A DNA stretch of 64,000 bases from Massilia sp. YIM B02763. Its GTDB lineage: Bacteria; Pseudomonadota; Gammaproteobacteria; Burkholderiales; Burkholderiaceae_D. The notes under the pieces were generated by a model. It made no database searches, was not told the DNA's origin, and saw only the letters and a program-made list of their open reading frames with translations. The stretch covers positions 1-64,000 of the forward strand of contig NZ_JASNRD010000023.1 of NCBI RefSeq assembly GCF_030412015.1, read 5' to 3'. This document shows, piece after piece, positions 17,126 to 28,918 of the stretch (positions are counted from its first letter, which is position 1; each line of letters begins with the position of its first letter). A program made the position numbers and the translations under genes.

Positions 17126-17893
17126 ATGTGTCAACTCCTCGCCATGAACTGCAATGTCCCCACAGACATCGTGTTCAGCTTTACCGGTTTCGCCCACCGC
17201 GGCGGCCGCACCGATACCCACCATGACGGCTGGGGCATCGCCTTCTTCGAGGGCGCCGGCGTGCGCCATTTCGTCGACCACCAGGCGGCCGTCGCCTCGC
17301 CGATCGCCGAACTGATCAAGCACTATCCGATCAAGTCGCTGAACGTCATCGCCCACATCCGCAAGGCCACGCAAGGCCAGGTGGCGCTGGAGAACTGCCA
17401 TCCCTTCGTGCGCGAGATGTGGGGCCGCTACTGGGTGTTCGCGCACAACGGCGACCTGAAGGACTTCGACCCCGTGCTCGACGGGCCGTACCGCCCGGTC
17501 GGCACCACCGACAGCGAGCGCGCCTTCTGCTTCCTGCTGCAGCAATTGCGCGAGCGCTTCGGCGACCAGGCGCCCCCGCTGCCGACCCTGCGCGCCGCGC
17601 TGGCCGACCTTGTGCCGGCGATCGCGCGCCACGGCACCTTCAACATGATGCTGTCGGACGGCACCGCGCTGTTCGCCCATTGCTCGACCAAGCTGTGCTA
17701 CGTGGTGCGCCAGTACCCGTTCGCGGCCGCCTGCCTGGCCGACGAAGACCTGTCGGTCGACTTTTCCCAGGTGACCACGCCCAGCGACCGGGTCGCCATC
17801 ATCGTCACCACGCCGCTCACGACCAACGAGACCTGGACCGATTTCGCGGAAGGCGAGTTGAAGCTGTTCGTGGACGGATGGCCGCAAACCTGA
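17126..17893 (+). CDS. Class II glutamine amidotransferase (YafJ-like)
   Basis: The 255-residue protein has the N-terminal nucleophile fold of class II glutamine amidotransferases with catalytic Cys2 (MCQLLAMN), which is exposed after removal of Met1. Typical motifs are FTGFAHRGG, HHDGWGIAFFEG, AHIRKATQG and FAHNGDLKDF. No synthase domain is attached, as in YafJ/YerE-type stand-alone proteins. It should release ammonia from glutamine or a related amide; the acceptor substrate is unknown. It is monocistronic by position. Confidence 0.88.
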   Translation: MCQLLAMNCNVPTDIVFSFTGFAHRGGRTDTHHDGWGIAFFEGAGVRHFVDHQAAVASPIAELIKHYPIKSLNVIAHIRKATQGQVALENCHPFVREMWGRYWVFAHNGDLKDFDPVLDGPYRPVGTTDSERAFCFLLQQLRERFGDQAPPLPTLRAALADLVPAIARHGTFNMMLSDGTALFAHCSTKLCYVVRQYPFAAACLADEDLSVDFSQVTTPSDRVAIIVTTPLTTNETWTDFAEGELKLFVDGWPQT

Positions 17894-17931
17894 GCCGACC
17901 AGGCGTTTTCAGGCGAAATTAATTTCCAGTT

Positions 17932-17960
17932 TTCACCTCCACTGTGGAATGCGGTAAAGT
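17932..17960 (+). promoter_or_regulatory. Possible promoter of the EAL-HDOD gene
   Basis: TTCACC (17932-17937) and TAAAGT (17955-17960) are separated by 17 bases, each matching four of six consensus positions. The ATG at 17990 lies 30 bases downstream of the -10 box. Confidence 0.4.
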
Positions 17961-17989
17961 AGCCTAGTTCCCATGTGAAAGAGTCCGAG

Positions 17990-19312
17990 ATGACCGATAC
18001 CGCCAGCCTGGACCACGCCAATTACCCGCTGCGCGTGCGCGACTTCTATCTGGGGCGCCAGCCCGTGCTGGACCGCCACCAGGCACTGTTCGGCTATGAA
18101 TTGCTGTTCCGCAGTGGCGTCCCGGCCAGCGCGATGGCCGCCGGCGCGCCGGCGCAGCCCGACCCGGCGGGCGCCGCCATGCCCAGCGGCCTGACGGCCA
18201 CCGCCGCCGTGATCGCCCATGCCGCCCAGCTCGGCCTGGCGCGCGCGATCGGCGACGCCACCTGTTTCCTGAACGTCGATGCCGACGTGCTGGCCAGCGA
18301 CATCTTCGCCTTCCTGCCGCGCGAGCGTACGGTGCTCGAGATCGTCGGCTCCGTCGATCCCGACGACGCGGTGATCGCGCGCATGCGCGAACTGGCCGGC
18401 CACGGCTTCCGCTTCGCGCTGGACGGCATCGAGGGCGACAGCCTGCGCCTGCAGCGCCTGCTGCCGCTGGCCGGCTTCGTCAAGCTGGACCTGCGCGGCG
18501 TGACGCTTCCCGCCTTGCCGGACCTGGCGCGGCGCCTGCACGGCATGGAAAGGCAGCTGGTCGCGGAAAAGGTGGAAACGCGCGAGGAATACGAAGCCTG
18601 CCTCGACCTCGGCTTCGACTACTTCCAGGGCTATTATTTCGCCAAGCCGTCCGTGCTGGGCGGACGCAAGCTGTCGCCGTCGCAGATGACGGTGCTGAAC
18701 CTGCTGAACCTCGTGACCTCGGACGTCGACAACGCCGAGGTCGAGCGCGCCGTGAAGAAGGACGTCACGCTGGCGCTGAACCTGCTGCGCCTCGTGAACA
18801 CGCCGGCCGTGGGCGTGCGCCAGCGCATCGATTCCGTCGCCCAGGCCCTCGTCGTGCTGGGCCGGCGCCAGCTGCAGCGCTGGCTGCAGATCATGCTGTA
18901 CGCCGAGCCCGCGACGCGCGGCCACAACCAGACCCCGCTGCTGATGCTCGCGACCACGCGCGGCCGCCTGATGGAGCTGCTGGCCAAGCGCCTGCGTCCC
19001 GCCCAAGGCTACCTGGGCGACGTCGCCTTCACCGTCGGCATCATGTCGCTGATGGATACGCTGTTCGGCATCCCGATGGCCGACATCGTCGAGCAGATCC
19101 CCGTGAGCGACGAGATCCGCAAGGCGCTGCTGTCGCGCCAGGGCTTCTTCGGCGAGCTGCTGAAACTGGCGGAGCTGATCGAGCAGGCCGACAGCGCGGA
19201 CGACGAGGTGATGCCGACGCTGAAGTCGCTGCAGATTTCCAGCGACGACATGGTGGAGATGGAGATGGCGGCCTATCAGTGGAGCGATAACGTCGTCCGT
19301 TACGCTATCTGA
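17990..19312 (+). CDS. EAL-HDOD signalling protein, degenerate EAL domain
   Basis: The 440-residue protein joins an N-terminal EAL-like domain (about residues 15-215) to a C-terminal HDOD domain (about 225-420), the layout of YuxH-type proteins. The EAL domain begins YLGRQPVLDRHQALFGYELLFRSG (in part), but the signature is ELL and the later DDFG-type motif is ALDGIEG, so cyclic-di-GMP hydrolysis is unlikely; it may bind the nucleotide or a partner. HDOD domains are output or scaffold modules in regulatory pathways. The ATG at 17990 has a GAAAGAG site nearby; a GTG five codons upstream is also possible. Confidence 0.87.
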   Translation: MTDTASLDHANYPLRVRDFYLGRQPVLDRHQALFGYELLFRSGVPASAMAAGAPAQPDPAGAAMPSGLTATAAVIAHAAQLGLARAIGDATCFLNVDADVLASDIFAFLPRERTVLEIVGSVDPDDAVIARMRELAGHGFRFALDGIEGDSLRLQRLLPLAGFVKLDLRGVTLPALPDLARRLHGMERQLVAEKVETREEYEACLDLGFDYFQGYYFAKPSVLGGRKLSPSQMTVLNLLNLVTSDVDNAEVERAVKKDVTLALNLLRLVNTPAVGVRQRIDSVAQALVVLGRRQLQRWLQIMLYAEPATRGHNQTPLLMLATTRGRLMELLAKRLRPAQGYLGDVAFTVGIMSLMDTLFGIPMADIVEQIPVSDEIRKALLSRQGFFGELLKLAELIEQADSADDEVMPTLKSLQISSDDMVEMEMAAYQWSDNVVRYAI

Positions 19313-19326
19313 CCGGCGCCGGTGAT

Positions 19327-19388
19327 GGTGGGCATGTGATGCCCACCCTACGGCGATGTGGACGTAGGGTGGGCACCACGTGCCCACC
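19327..19388. repeat. Palindromic repeat, GTAGGGTGG family, between convergent genes
   Basis: GGTGGGCATGTGATGCCCACC (about 19327-19347) followed by CTACG faces CGTAGGGTGGGCACCACGTG with GCCCACC (19363-19388): two hairpins that are also inverted copies of each other. Related single or double copies occur at 23862, 46599, 50792 and 58771. Here it may also terminate transcription from both sides. Confidence 0.8.
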
Positions 19389-19406
19389 GCAACGTCAACC
19401 GGCCAA

Positions 19407-23180
<3,774 letters not shown>

Positions 23181-23271
23181 CGTTCTGCTTTCCTTGGGGA
23201 CTGATCTTAGTTGGATACCCGACGAGCCCTGCAGGCGGCTGGATCGGCGGGTTTCGCGAGGTGGGTCTGAA

Positions 23272-23277
23272 ATTATA
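23272..23277 (-). promoter_or_regulatory. -10 box upstream of metH
   Basis: A perfect TATAAT lies on the minus strand about 92 bases before the metH ATG. No good -35 match is found at 16-18 bases, so an activator may be needed (MetR is one candidate, by general knowledge only). I saw no convincing cobalamin or SAH riboswitch in the leader. Confidence 0.4.
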
Positions 23278-23350
23278 CAGTCACTGGAAGAGTTTGTTCT
23301 CGCGTCAATAAGATGATGCAATCCGGGTCAAGAAAACCACGATGTAAAGA

Positions 23351-23403
23351 CGTTTGTAACGTAATGTTTCTAAAACGCTGTTGTTACATTGAGATACAAA
23401 ACG
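23351..23403. promoter_or_regulatory. Nested inverted repeats in divergent metH / BrnA-like region
   Basis: In an AT-rich intergenic stretch, TGTAAC (23355-23360) is mirrored by GTTACA (23383-23388), and the outer CGTTTGTA (23351-23358) is mirrored, with one extra base, by TACAAAACG (23395-23403). This looks like an operator, possibly for autoregulation of the BrnA-like gene downstream; BrnA antitoxins are known autorepressors. Confidence 0.4.
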
Positions 23404-23536
23404 CGGCATTTCAGCAATTTTCAGGATACATACAGGCGTGACAATAAACGCCATGGAGCCGCCAGCGAGCGCGGTTCCTAGTCCAAATCAACGGAAAGTG
23501 CGGGCCGTTGCCCCGCCGCCTACTCGGAAAATTGCT

Positions 23537-23773
23537 ATGAATAAAGAATACGTGCCTGAATGGGACCAGCCGGCAGTCCGCAGCGAAGAAACCGCCGCTC
23601 CGGCCAAGACCCACGCCGTCGCCGGTGTGAAACAAATCGTTACCATCCGCCTGGACGTCGACATGCTGGAATGGTTCAAATCGGCCGGTCCGGGCTACCA
23701 GACCCGTATCAACCAGGTGCTGCGTGAATACATGGAAGCCAATCGCGTGCGCGCTTCGGGCGAGCAGCACTAA
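23537..23773 (+). CDS. BrnA antitoxin-like DNA-binding protein, no toxin partner
   Basis: The 78-residue protein ends in VTIRLDVDMLEWFKSAGPG and YQTRINQVLREYMEA, the ribbon-helix-helix form typical of BrnA/DUF4415-type antitoxins. The first 30 residues (MNKEYVPEWDQP...) resemble the toxin-contacting extension. No BrnT toxin gene lies next to it: metH diverges upstream and a strong terminator follows. It is probably a stand-alone repressor. A GGAAA precedes the ATG; an in-frame GTG at 23438 would add 33 residues but looks less likely. Confidence 0.75.
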   Translation: MNKEYVPEWDQPAVRSEETAAPAKTHAVAGVKQIVTIRLDVDMLEWFKSAGPGYQTRINQVLREYMEANRVRASGEQH

Positions 23774-23805
23774 GTAATACCGGGGCCCAGCGCCCGTCGC
23801 AATGA

Positions 23806-23850
23806 CAAACGGCCGATTCATGTTTCAGCATGAATCGGCCGTTTGCTTTT
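23806..23850 (+). terminator. Strong intrinsic terminator after BrnA-like gene
   Basis: A 17-bp perfect stem (23806-23822 with 23829-23845) with a six-base loop TTTCAG is followed by CTTTT. The A/T content at the ends allows it to work also for fmt on the other strand. Confidence 0.88.
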
Positions 23851-23861
23851 GGGGCGGCATG

Positions 23862-23881
23862 GCGGGCACCACGTGCCCACC
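23862..23881. repeat. Palindromic repeat, GTAGGGTGG family (short copy)
   Basis: GCGGGCACCACGTGCCCACC repeats the core GGGCACCACGTGCCCACC seen at 19371-19388 and, with one change, at 46607-46624. It lies just after the terminator and 11 bp from the fmt stop. Confidence 0.7.
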
Positions 23882-23891
23882 ATTGCGTGCG

Positions 23892-24842
23892 TTATGCGAA
23901 CGTCACGCCTTCGAACGAGAACCCCTTCAGGAATTCCGCCGCCGCCAGGCGCTTGCCGCCCGGCTTCTGCAGCTCCGTCAGGCGCAGCGCGCCTTCCCCG
24001 CAGGCGACCACGATGCCGCGCTGGGCATCGGCCGACAGCACCTGTCCGGGCAGCCCCGCGCCTGCAACCGGCTCGGCATGCCAGATCTTGACGGTGCTGG
24101 CGCCGGCCTGGCCGGAGGCGCCGGGGAATGGATTGAAGGCGCGCACCTTGCGCGCCAGGTCCGCGGCGGGCAGCGACCAGTCCAGCTTCGCTTCTTCCTT
24201 GCCGATCTTGGCCGCATAGGTCACGCCTTCCTCGGGCTGCGGCACCGCTTCCAGCAGGCCCCCTTCCATGCGGCGCAGCGCGTCGACGATCATGCGCGCG
24301 CCCAGGGCCGCCAGCTTGTCGTGCAGGCTGCCGGTGGTGTCCGTTTCCTCGATGGCGATGCGCTCCATCAGCAGCATGGGGCCCGTGTCCAGGCCTTCTT
24401 CCATTTCCATGATCGTCACGCCCGTCTCGGCATCGCCCGCCTCGATCGCGCGGTGGATCGGGGCGGCGCCGCGCCAGCGCGGCAGGATCGAGCCATGGAT
24501 GTTGATGCAGGGCTTGATGTCGAGCGTGGAGCGGGGCAGGATCAGGCCATAGGCCGCGACCACCATCACGTCGTAGTCCGTGGCCAGCAGGCGCTCGTGC
24601 GCGGCCTTCGCTTCCAGCGCGCGCTGCGGATCCTTGGCATCCATGCGCAGCGACAGCGGCTGCAGCACCTCGATGCCGTGGGCCAGGGCGACCTGCTTCA
24701 CGGCGGATGCCTGCAGCTGCATGCCTCGTCCGGCCGGCCGGTCCGGCTGGGTCAGCACCAGCGGGACGGTAAAGCCGGCGTCCAGCAGGGAACGCAGGGC
24801 GCTGGCGGCGAATTCGGGCGTGCCGGCGAACACGACCTTCAT
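23892..24842 (-). CDS. fmt: Methionyl-tRNA formyltransferase
   Basis: The 316-residue enzyme formylates initiator Met-tRNA using 10-formyltetrahydrofolate. The start MKVVFAGTPEFAA and the motifs QPDRPAGRGM, KPCINIHGSILPRWRGAAP (catalytic Asn, His region) and the C-terminal OB-like domain are standard. The ATG overlaps the def stop (ATGA), the usual def-fmt coupling. Length matches E. coli Fmt (315). Confidence 0.97.
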   Translation of the reverse strand: MKVVFAGTPEFAASALRSLLDAGFTVPLVLTQPDRPAGRGMQLQASAVKQVALAHGIEVLQPLSLRMDAKDPQRALEAKAAHERLLATDYDVMVVAAYGLILPRSTLDIKPCINIHGSILPRWRGAAPIHRAIEAGDAETGVTIMEMEEGLDTGPMLLMERIAIEETDTTGSLHDKLAALGARMIVDALRRMEGGLLEAVPQPEEGVTYAAKIGKEEAKLDWSLPAADLARKVRAFNPFPGASGQAGASTVKIWHAEPVAGAGLPGQVLSADAQRGIVVACGEGALRLTELQKPGGKRLAAAEFLKGFSFEGVTFA

Positions 24843-25363
24843 GCGCGGCGGCCTTCCTTCTGCATGCTGCGCTCTTCCTTCATCAGCTTGGTCTTGATGC
24901 GGTTGCGCTTGAGCGGCGACAGGTATTCGACGAATACCTTGCCCATCAGGTGGTCCATCTCGTGCTGGATGCACACGGCCAGCAGGCCGTCGGCCTCGAC
25001 CTCGAACGGCTTGTTGAACTGGTCGACCGCGCGCACTTTCACACGGGCCGGGCGTTCGACGCCGTCGTACACGCCCGGCACCGACAGGCAGCCTTCGTCG
25101 TAGACCTGCTTTTCCGGGCTGGCCCAGACGATTTCGGGGTTGATGAAGACCATCAGCGCGTCGTGCGTCTCGCTGACGTCGATGACGATCACGCGCTCGT
25201 GCACGTCGACCTGGGTCGCAGCCAGGCCGACGCCCGGGGCGTCGTACATGGTCTCGGCCATGTCCGCCACGAGTTGTTCGAGGCGCTCGCCGAATTCGGT
25301 GACCGGCTTGGCCACCTTGTGCAGGCGCGGATCGGGATAGCGGAGGATGTTCAGTAAGGCCAT
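24839..25363 (-). CDS. def: Peptide deformylase
   Basis: The 174-residue metalloenzyme removes the formyl group from new proteins. All three motifs are present: GVGLAATQ (residues 44-51), EGCLSVPG with metal ligand Cys92, and QHEMDH with ligands His134 and His138. The C-terminal tail is Lys/Arg-rich. It precedes fmt with a 4-bp overlap. On the other side it diverges from the LysM gene. Confidence 0.97.
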   Translation of the reverse strand: MALLNILRYPDPRLHKVAKPVTEFGERLEQLVADMAETMYDAPGVGLAATQVDVHERVIVIDVSETHDALMVFINPEIVWASPEKQVYDEGCLSVPGVYDGVERPARVKVRAVDQFNKPFEVEADGLLAVCIQHEMDHLMGKVFVEYLSPLKRNRIKTKLMKEERSMQKEGRRA

Positions 25364-25654
25364 GGCGTCGTCGTTCGAAGTAATTCAATAAAAGGTATAT
25401 CGGGTGTCCGCCCCGAAGGTTCAAGTTGCCGCATAGACACAACACACAAACGCCCGTAGCCGTCCTGTCCCGGCGGGTGGACGCGGTTTGTCTTGCTGTT
25501 TCATGGATTTCTCGGCAGAATTTGATTCAGTTCGGCAACCCTCGAAGGACCTGTCATGGTCCGCCATGCGGCCGAGGGATCGTCTGATTCTGCGCCGTGG
25601 CTGGCCGGGCTGGCAGCCAGCACCCGTGTCAATGCCGCATTTACGGACTCTCTG

Positions 25655-26776
25655 ATGAAAAATTTTAGCACAGGCGCTGCCTGGTCGCTCGCAGGCCGCC
25701 GTGCCGCCGCGGCCATGCTCGCCTGCCTGGCGGCGGGTTCCGCCCACGCCATCGAATGCCGTTTCCGTCCGAACGCGCCCGACCAGCATGTCGTGGTCAA
25801 GGGCGACACCCTGTGGGACATCTCCGGCGCCTTCCTCGAGCATCCGTGGTGCTGGCCCCAGGTGTGGGGCATGAACCGCGACGAGATCCGCAACCCGCAC
25901 TGGATCTATCCCGGCCAGGTCGTGTATTTCGACCGCCGCGGCGGGCGCCTCACGCTGACCCGTCCCGGCGACCCCGATGCCGATGCCGGCCAGCCGCCGC
26001 TGGTGCGCCTGTCGCCCCAGCTGCGCACGGATGCGCTGGGGCCCGACGGCGCCGTGCCGGCGATTCCGTCCAGCGCGATCGAACCGTTCCTGACCCAGCC
26101 GCTGATCGTCGAGAACGATACCCTGGCGGGGGCGGCGCGCATCGCCGCCGTGCCCGAGAGCCGCGTCTACCTGGGCGAGGGCGACCGCATCTACGTGCGC
26201 GGCGACTTGAACGGCGCCACCAGCTTCCAGGTATTCCGGCCCGGGAAGGCGCTGGTCGATCCGGACACGGGCAGGACGATGGCCTACGAGGCCACCTTCA
26301 CCGGCACGGCGCGCCTTGTCACGCCGGCCGGCAATGGCGCCGACGTGCACAGCTTCGTCGTCACCCGCTCGGTGCAGGAAATGGGCATCGGCGACCGGCT
26401 GCTGCCGGCCCCGCCGGCGGTGCCGCGCAACTACGTGCCGCACGTGCCGCAGCAAGCGGTGGCGGCGCGCGTGATGGCGGTGCCGTCGGAAGTGAACTAC
26501 GCGTCCCAGCACCAGGTCGTGGCTGTCAACCGGGGCGCACTTGACGGACTCGACGTCGGCTCCGTGCTGCAGCTTTATCATCTGGGCCAGACCGTGAAGG
26601 ATCCGGAAGGCCGCAGCAAGGGCCTGCTGGACTTCGCCGGCGCAACGCTGCGATTGCCGGACGAGCAGTATGGCGAACTGTTCGTCTTCCGGGTGTTCGG
26701 GCATGTCTCGTACGGCCTGGTCATGCAAGCGACGGTGCCGGTCCAGGTCGGCGACGTGGCGAAATCACCGGAGTAG
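25655..26776 (+). CDS. LysM domain peptidoglycan-binding protein
   Basis: The 373-residue product has a signal peptide (about residues 1-35, ending GSAHAIE) and a LysM domain at about 45-95 (HVVVKGDTLWDISGAFL, WPQVWGMN, NPHWIYPGQVVY). The rest is a beta-rich region without a named family. LysM binds N-acetylglucosamine in peptidoglycan. A gene of this type between def/fmt and dprA is a usual arrangement in Burkholderiales. The start MKNFSTGAAW was preferred over the upstream frame because it gives a proper signal peptide. Confidence 0.88.
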   Translation: MKNFSTGAAWSLAGRRAAAAMLACLAAGSAHAIECRFRPNAPDQHVVVKGDTLWDISGAFLEHPWCWPQVWGMNRDEIRNPHWIYPGQVVYFDRRGGRLTLTRPGDPDADAGQPPLVRLSPQLRTDALGPDGAVPAIPSSAIEPFLTQPLIVENDTLAGAARIAAVPESRVYLGEGDRIYVRGDLNGATSFQVFRPGKALVDPDTGRTMAYEATFTGTARLVTPAGNGADVHSFVVTRSVQEMGIGDRLLPAPPAVPRNYVPHVPQQAVAARVMAVPSEVNYASQHQVVAVNRGALDGLDVGSVLQLYHLGQTVKDPEGRSKGLLDFAGATLRLPDEQYGELFVFRVFGHVSYGLVMQATVPVQVGDVAKSPE

Positions 26777-26817
26777 TCGCTGGAGTAACTTAGGGAGTAA
26801 CTTAGGGAGGCACTTAG
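26770..26817 (+). repeat. Four 12-bp tandem units carrying ribosome binding sites before dprA
   Basis: GGAGTAACTTAG occurs at 26782-26793 and 26794-26805; GGAGGCACTTAG at 26806-26817 and GGAGTAGTCGCT at 26770-26781 are diverged units. Each begins with GGAG. The last, GGAGG, is eight bases before the dprA GTG and is the likely ribosome binding site. The first unit contains the LysM stop codon. Confidence 0.8.
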
Positions 26818-26818
26818 C

Positions 26819-28078
26819 GTGCAGGACACGGCCCCGAGCAGCGGAAAGGACGACGAAGGACCTGGCGCTGCAGCCGGGCCCGCGCCTGCGCTTTCGCTTC
26901 CTCCCGCGCTTTCCCCTGCGGACTTGGCCGCCTGGCTGCGCCTGGACCGCACGCGCGGCGTGGGACCGCGCACCGCCGCCGGCCTGCTCGCCGCCTTCGG
27001 CAGCCTCGAGGCCATCTTCGCCGCCGCGCCCGAGGCGCTCGCCGTGCACGCCGGCCCGGCCCTGGCGCGCGCGCTGCTGCAGCCGCCGTCCCCCGACACC
27101 GTACGCCTCGTCGATGCCACGCTGCGCTGGCTCGACGCGCCCGGCCGTCACGTGCTGGCGCTGGGCACGCCCGGCTATCCGGCGCTGCTGGCGCAGATTC
27201 CCGATCCGCCGCTGCTGCTCTATATAAAAGGGCGCCTGCCGTTGCTGGCCGGGCCGTGCCTGGCGATCGTCGGCAGCCGCAACGCCAGCAACCAGGGCAA
27301 GGCGAACGCGCTGGCCTTCGCCGAGGCATTGTCGGCGGCGGGCGTGGCCATCGTGTCCGGCCTGGCGCTGGGCATCGACGCGGCCGCGCACGAGGGCGCG
27401 CTGCGCTGCGCCGGCGGCACCATCGCCGTGATCGGCACGGGGCCGGACCTGGTCTATCCGGCGCGCAACCGCGCCTTGTCCGAGCGGATCGCCGAGGAGG
27501 GCTGCATCGTCAGCGAATACGCGGTGGGCACGCCGCCGCTGCCCGCCAATTTCCCCAAGCGCAACCGCATCATCTCGGGCCTGGCCGCCGGCGTGCTGGT
27601 GGTCGAGGCGGCGGCGCAATCGGGCTCCCTGATCACGGCGCGCCAGGCGGCCGAGCAGGGGCGCGAGGTGTTCGCGATTCCCGGTTCCATCCATGCCGCA
27701 TTGGCCAAGGGTTGCCACGAGTTGATCCGTGAGGGCGCCAAGCTGGTCGACACGGCGCACGACGTGCTCGAGGCGCTGGCGCTGTCGCCGCTGCTTGCCA
27801 TGCAGTCTGCATCAACACGCACGCAGCCCGATGCCGCATGCATGGAGGAGGCAGCGGCGCATTCGTCGGATCCCTTGCTGGCCGCGCTGGGCCACGGCCC
27901 CGTCGACCCGGACGCGCTGCTCGCCGAACTCGATTGCAACGCGGGCGAATTGAGCGCGCGCCTGCTGCTGCTGGAGCTGTCGGGACAGGTCGAACGCCTG
28001 CCCGGCGGGCGCGTGCAGCGCCTCGTGAGCAGGCCGGAAATACAAGGAAACAAGGGCTGTGGACAGGCGGGAAACTAA
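26819..28078 (+). CDS. dprA: DNA processing protein DprA
   Basis: The 419-residue protein loads RecA on incoming single-stranded DNA during transformation. An N-terminal helix-hairpin-helix/SAM-like domain (about 35-90) precedes the Rossmann-fold core (about 110-325: AIVGSRNAS, SGLALGIDAAAH, NRIISGLA, EAAAQSGSLITA, FAIPGS) and a C-terminal winged-helix domain (about 350-410). The GTG start at 26819 follows a GGAGG site. A spacer at about 320-350 with repeated Ser/Thr is not conserved. Confidence 0.95.
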   Translation: MQDTAPSSGKDDEGPGAAAGPAPALSLPPALSPADLAAWLRLDRTRGVGPRTAAGLLAAFGSLEAIFAAAPEALAVHAGPALARALLQPPSPDTVRLVDATLRWLDAPGRHVLALGTPGYPALLAQIPDPPLLLYIKGRLPLLAGPCLAIVGSRNASNQGKANALAFAEALSAAGVAIVSGLALGIDAAAHEGALRCAGGTIAVIGTGPDLVYPARNRALSERIAEEGCIVSEYAVGTPPLPANFPKRNRIISGLAAGVLVVEAAAQSGSLITARQAAEQGREVFAIPGSIHAALAKGCHELIREGAKLVDTAHDVLEALALSPLLAMQSASTRTQPDAACMEEAAAHSSDPLLAALGHGPVDPDALLAELDCNAGELSARLLLLELSGQVERLPGGRVQRLVSRPEIQGNKGCGQAGN

Positions 28079-28184
28079 GTGCGAAGCGAATAAGGCCGAT
28101 AAACAACGTCGATGTTTGCGGGGCATGGGCGAGCACGTGCCAGACTTGTGCCCCATGGAGCTTAGCTGCTACAGTAGCGACACC

Positions 28185-28649
28185 ATGTTCGACATCCTAG
28201 TCTATCTTTACGAGACGTATTACCGTCCCGACGCCTGCCCCGAGCCGGCTGCCCTGGCACGCAAGCTGTCCGCCGTCGGTTTCGACGATGTCGAAATTAC
28301 CGAAGCGCTGGACTGGTTGCATGGACTGACCGAGATGGCCAGCGCGGTCGACCCGGCCCTCGAATCGAGCGGTACCCGTTTCTATATCGACCAGGAAGTC
28401 GACACCCTCGGCACCGCCGCCGTCGGCTTCATCCAGTTCTTGGAACTGGCCGGCCTGCTGTCGGCCTCGCAGCGCGAAATCGTCATCGAGCGCGCGCTGG
28501 CGCTGGACGAGGCGCCCGTCACGCTGGGCAAGCTCAAGATCATCGTCCTGATGCTCCTCTGGAGCCAGGGCAAGGAGCCGGACGCGCTCATGTTCGACGA
28601 CCTGTTCGGCGCCGACGACGAAGACGCGGAACCGCGCCTGCTGCACTGA
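28185..28649 (+). CDS. smg: Smg family protein (DUF494)
   Basis: The 154-residue protein begins MFDILVYLYETYYRPD and continues with family-typical GFDDVEITEALDWLHGL and FIQFLELAGLLSASQRE, matching Smg/DUF494. The gene commonly follows dprA in beta- and gammaproteobacteria; the function is unknown. The frame is open upstream to 28059, but the start at 28185 aligns with the family. A terminator follows. Confidence 0.92.
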   Translation: MFDILVYLYETYYRPDACPEPAALARKLSAVGFDDVEITEALDWLHGLTEMASAVDPALESSGTRFYIDQEVDTLGTAAVGFIQFLELAGLLSASQREIVIERALALDEAPVTLGKLKIIVLMLLWSQGKEPDALMFDDLFGADDEDAEPRLLH

Positions 28650-28666
28650 ATACTGTCATGCATATA

Positions 28667-28696
28667 AGAAAAACGGGGCTGCGGCCCCGTTTTTTC
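28667..28696 (+). terminator. Intrinsic terminator after smg
   Basis: ACGGGGC (28673-28679) pairs with GCCCCGT (28684-28690) around the loop TGCG, preceded by AAGAAAAA and followed by TTTTTTC. Confidence 0.9.
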
Positions 28697-28918
28697 TTGC
28701 ATTGAAGAAATAAAAGGCGTAGTTTTCCTGGCAAGCGCGGGCGGCGGCCTTGAAGATCGTCCAGACAGCGTCTACTTGCGGATTGCGCGGCAACCCGCTT
28801 ATCATTGGCCGCTAATTCGCCAAAGTTTCCAATAAGTTATCAAAGGGACGAGATCCCGGCCGGCCCGCGTCATGTATGATGCGCGAGCCCGCTTCATCGA
28901 CCGAGTACGAGAACCCAT

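Noticed and set aside
23181..23330. Possible riboswitch (SAH or cobalamin type) in the metH leader
   Set aside because: The expected conserved core sequences were not found by eye, and the leader of about 85 bases is too short for a cobalamin riboswitch.
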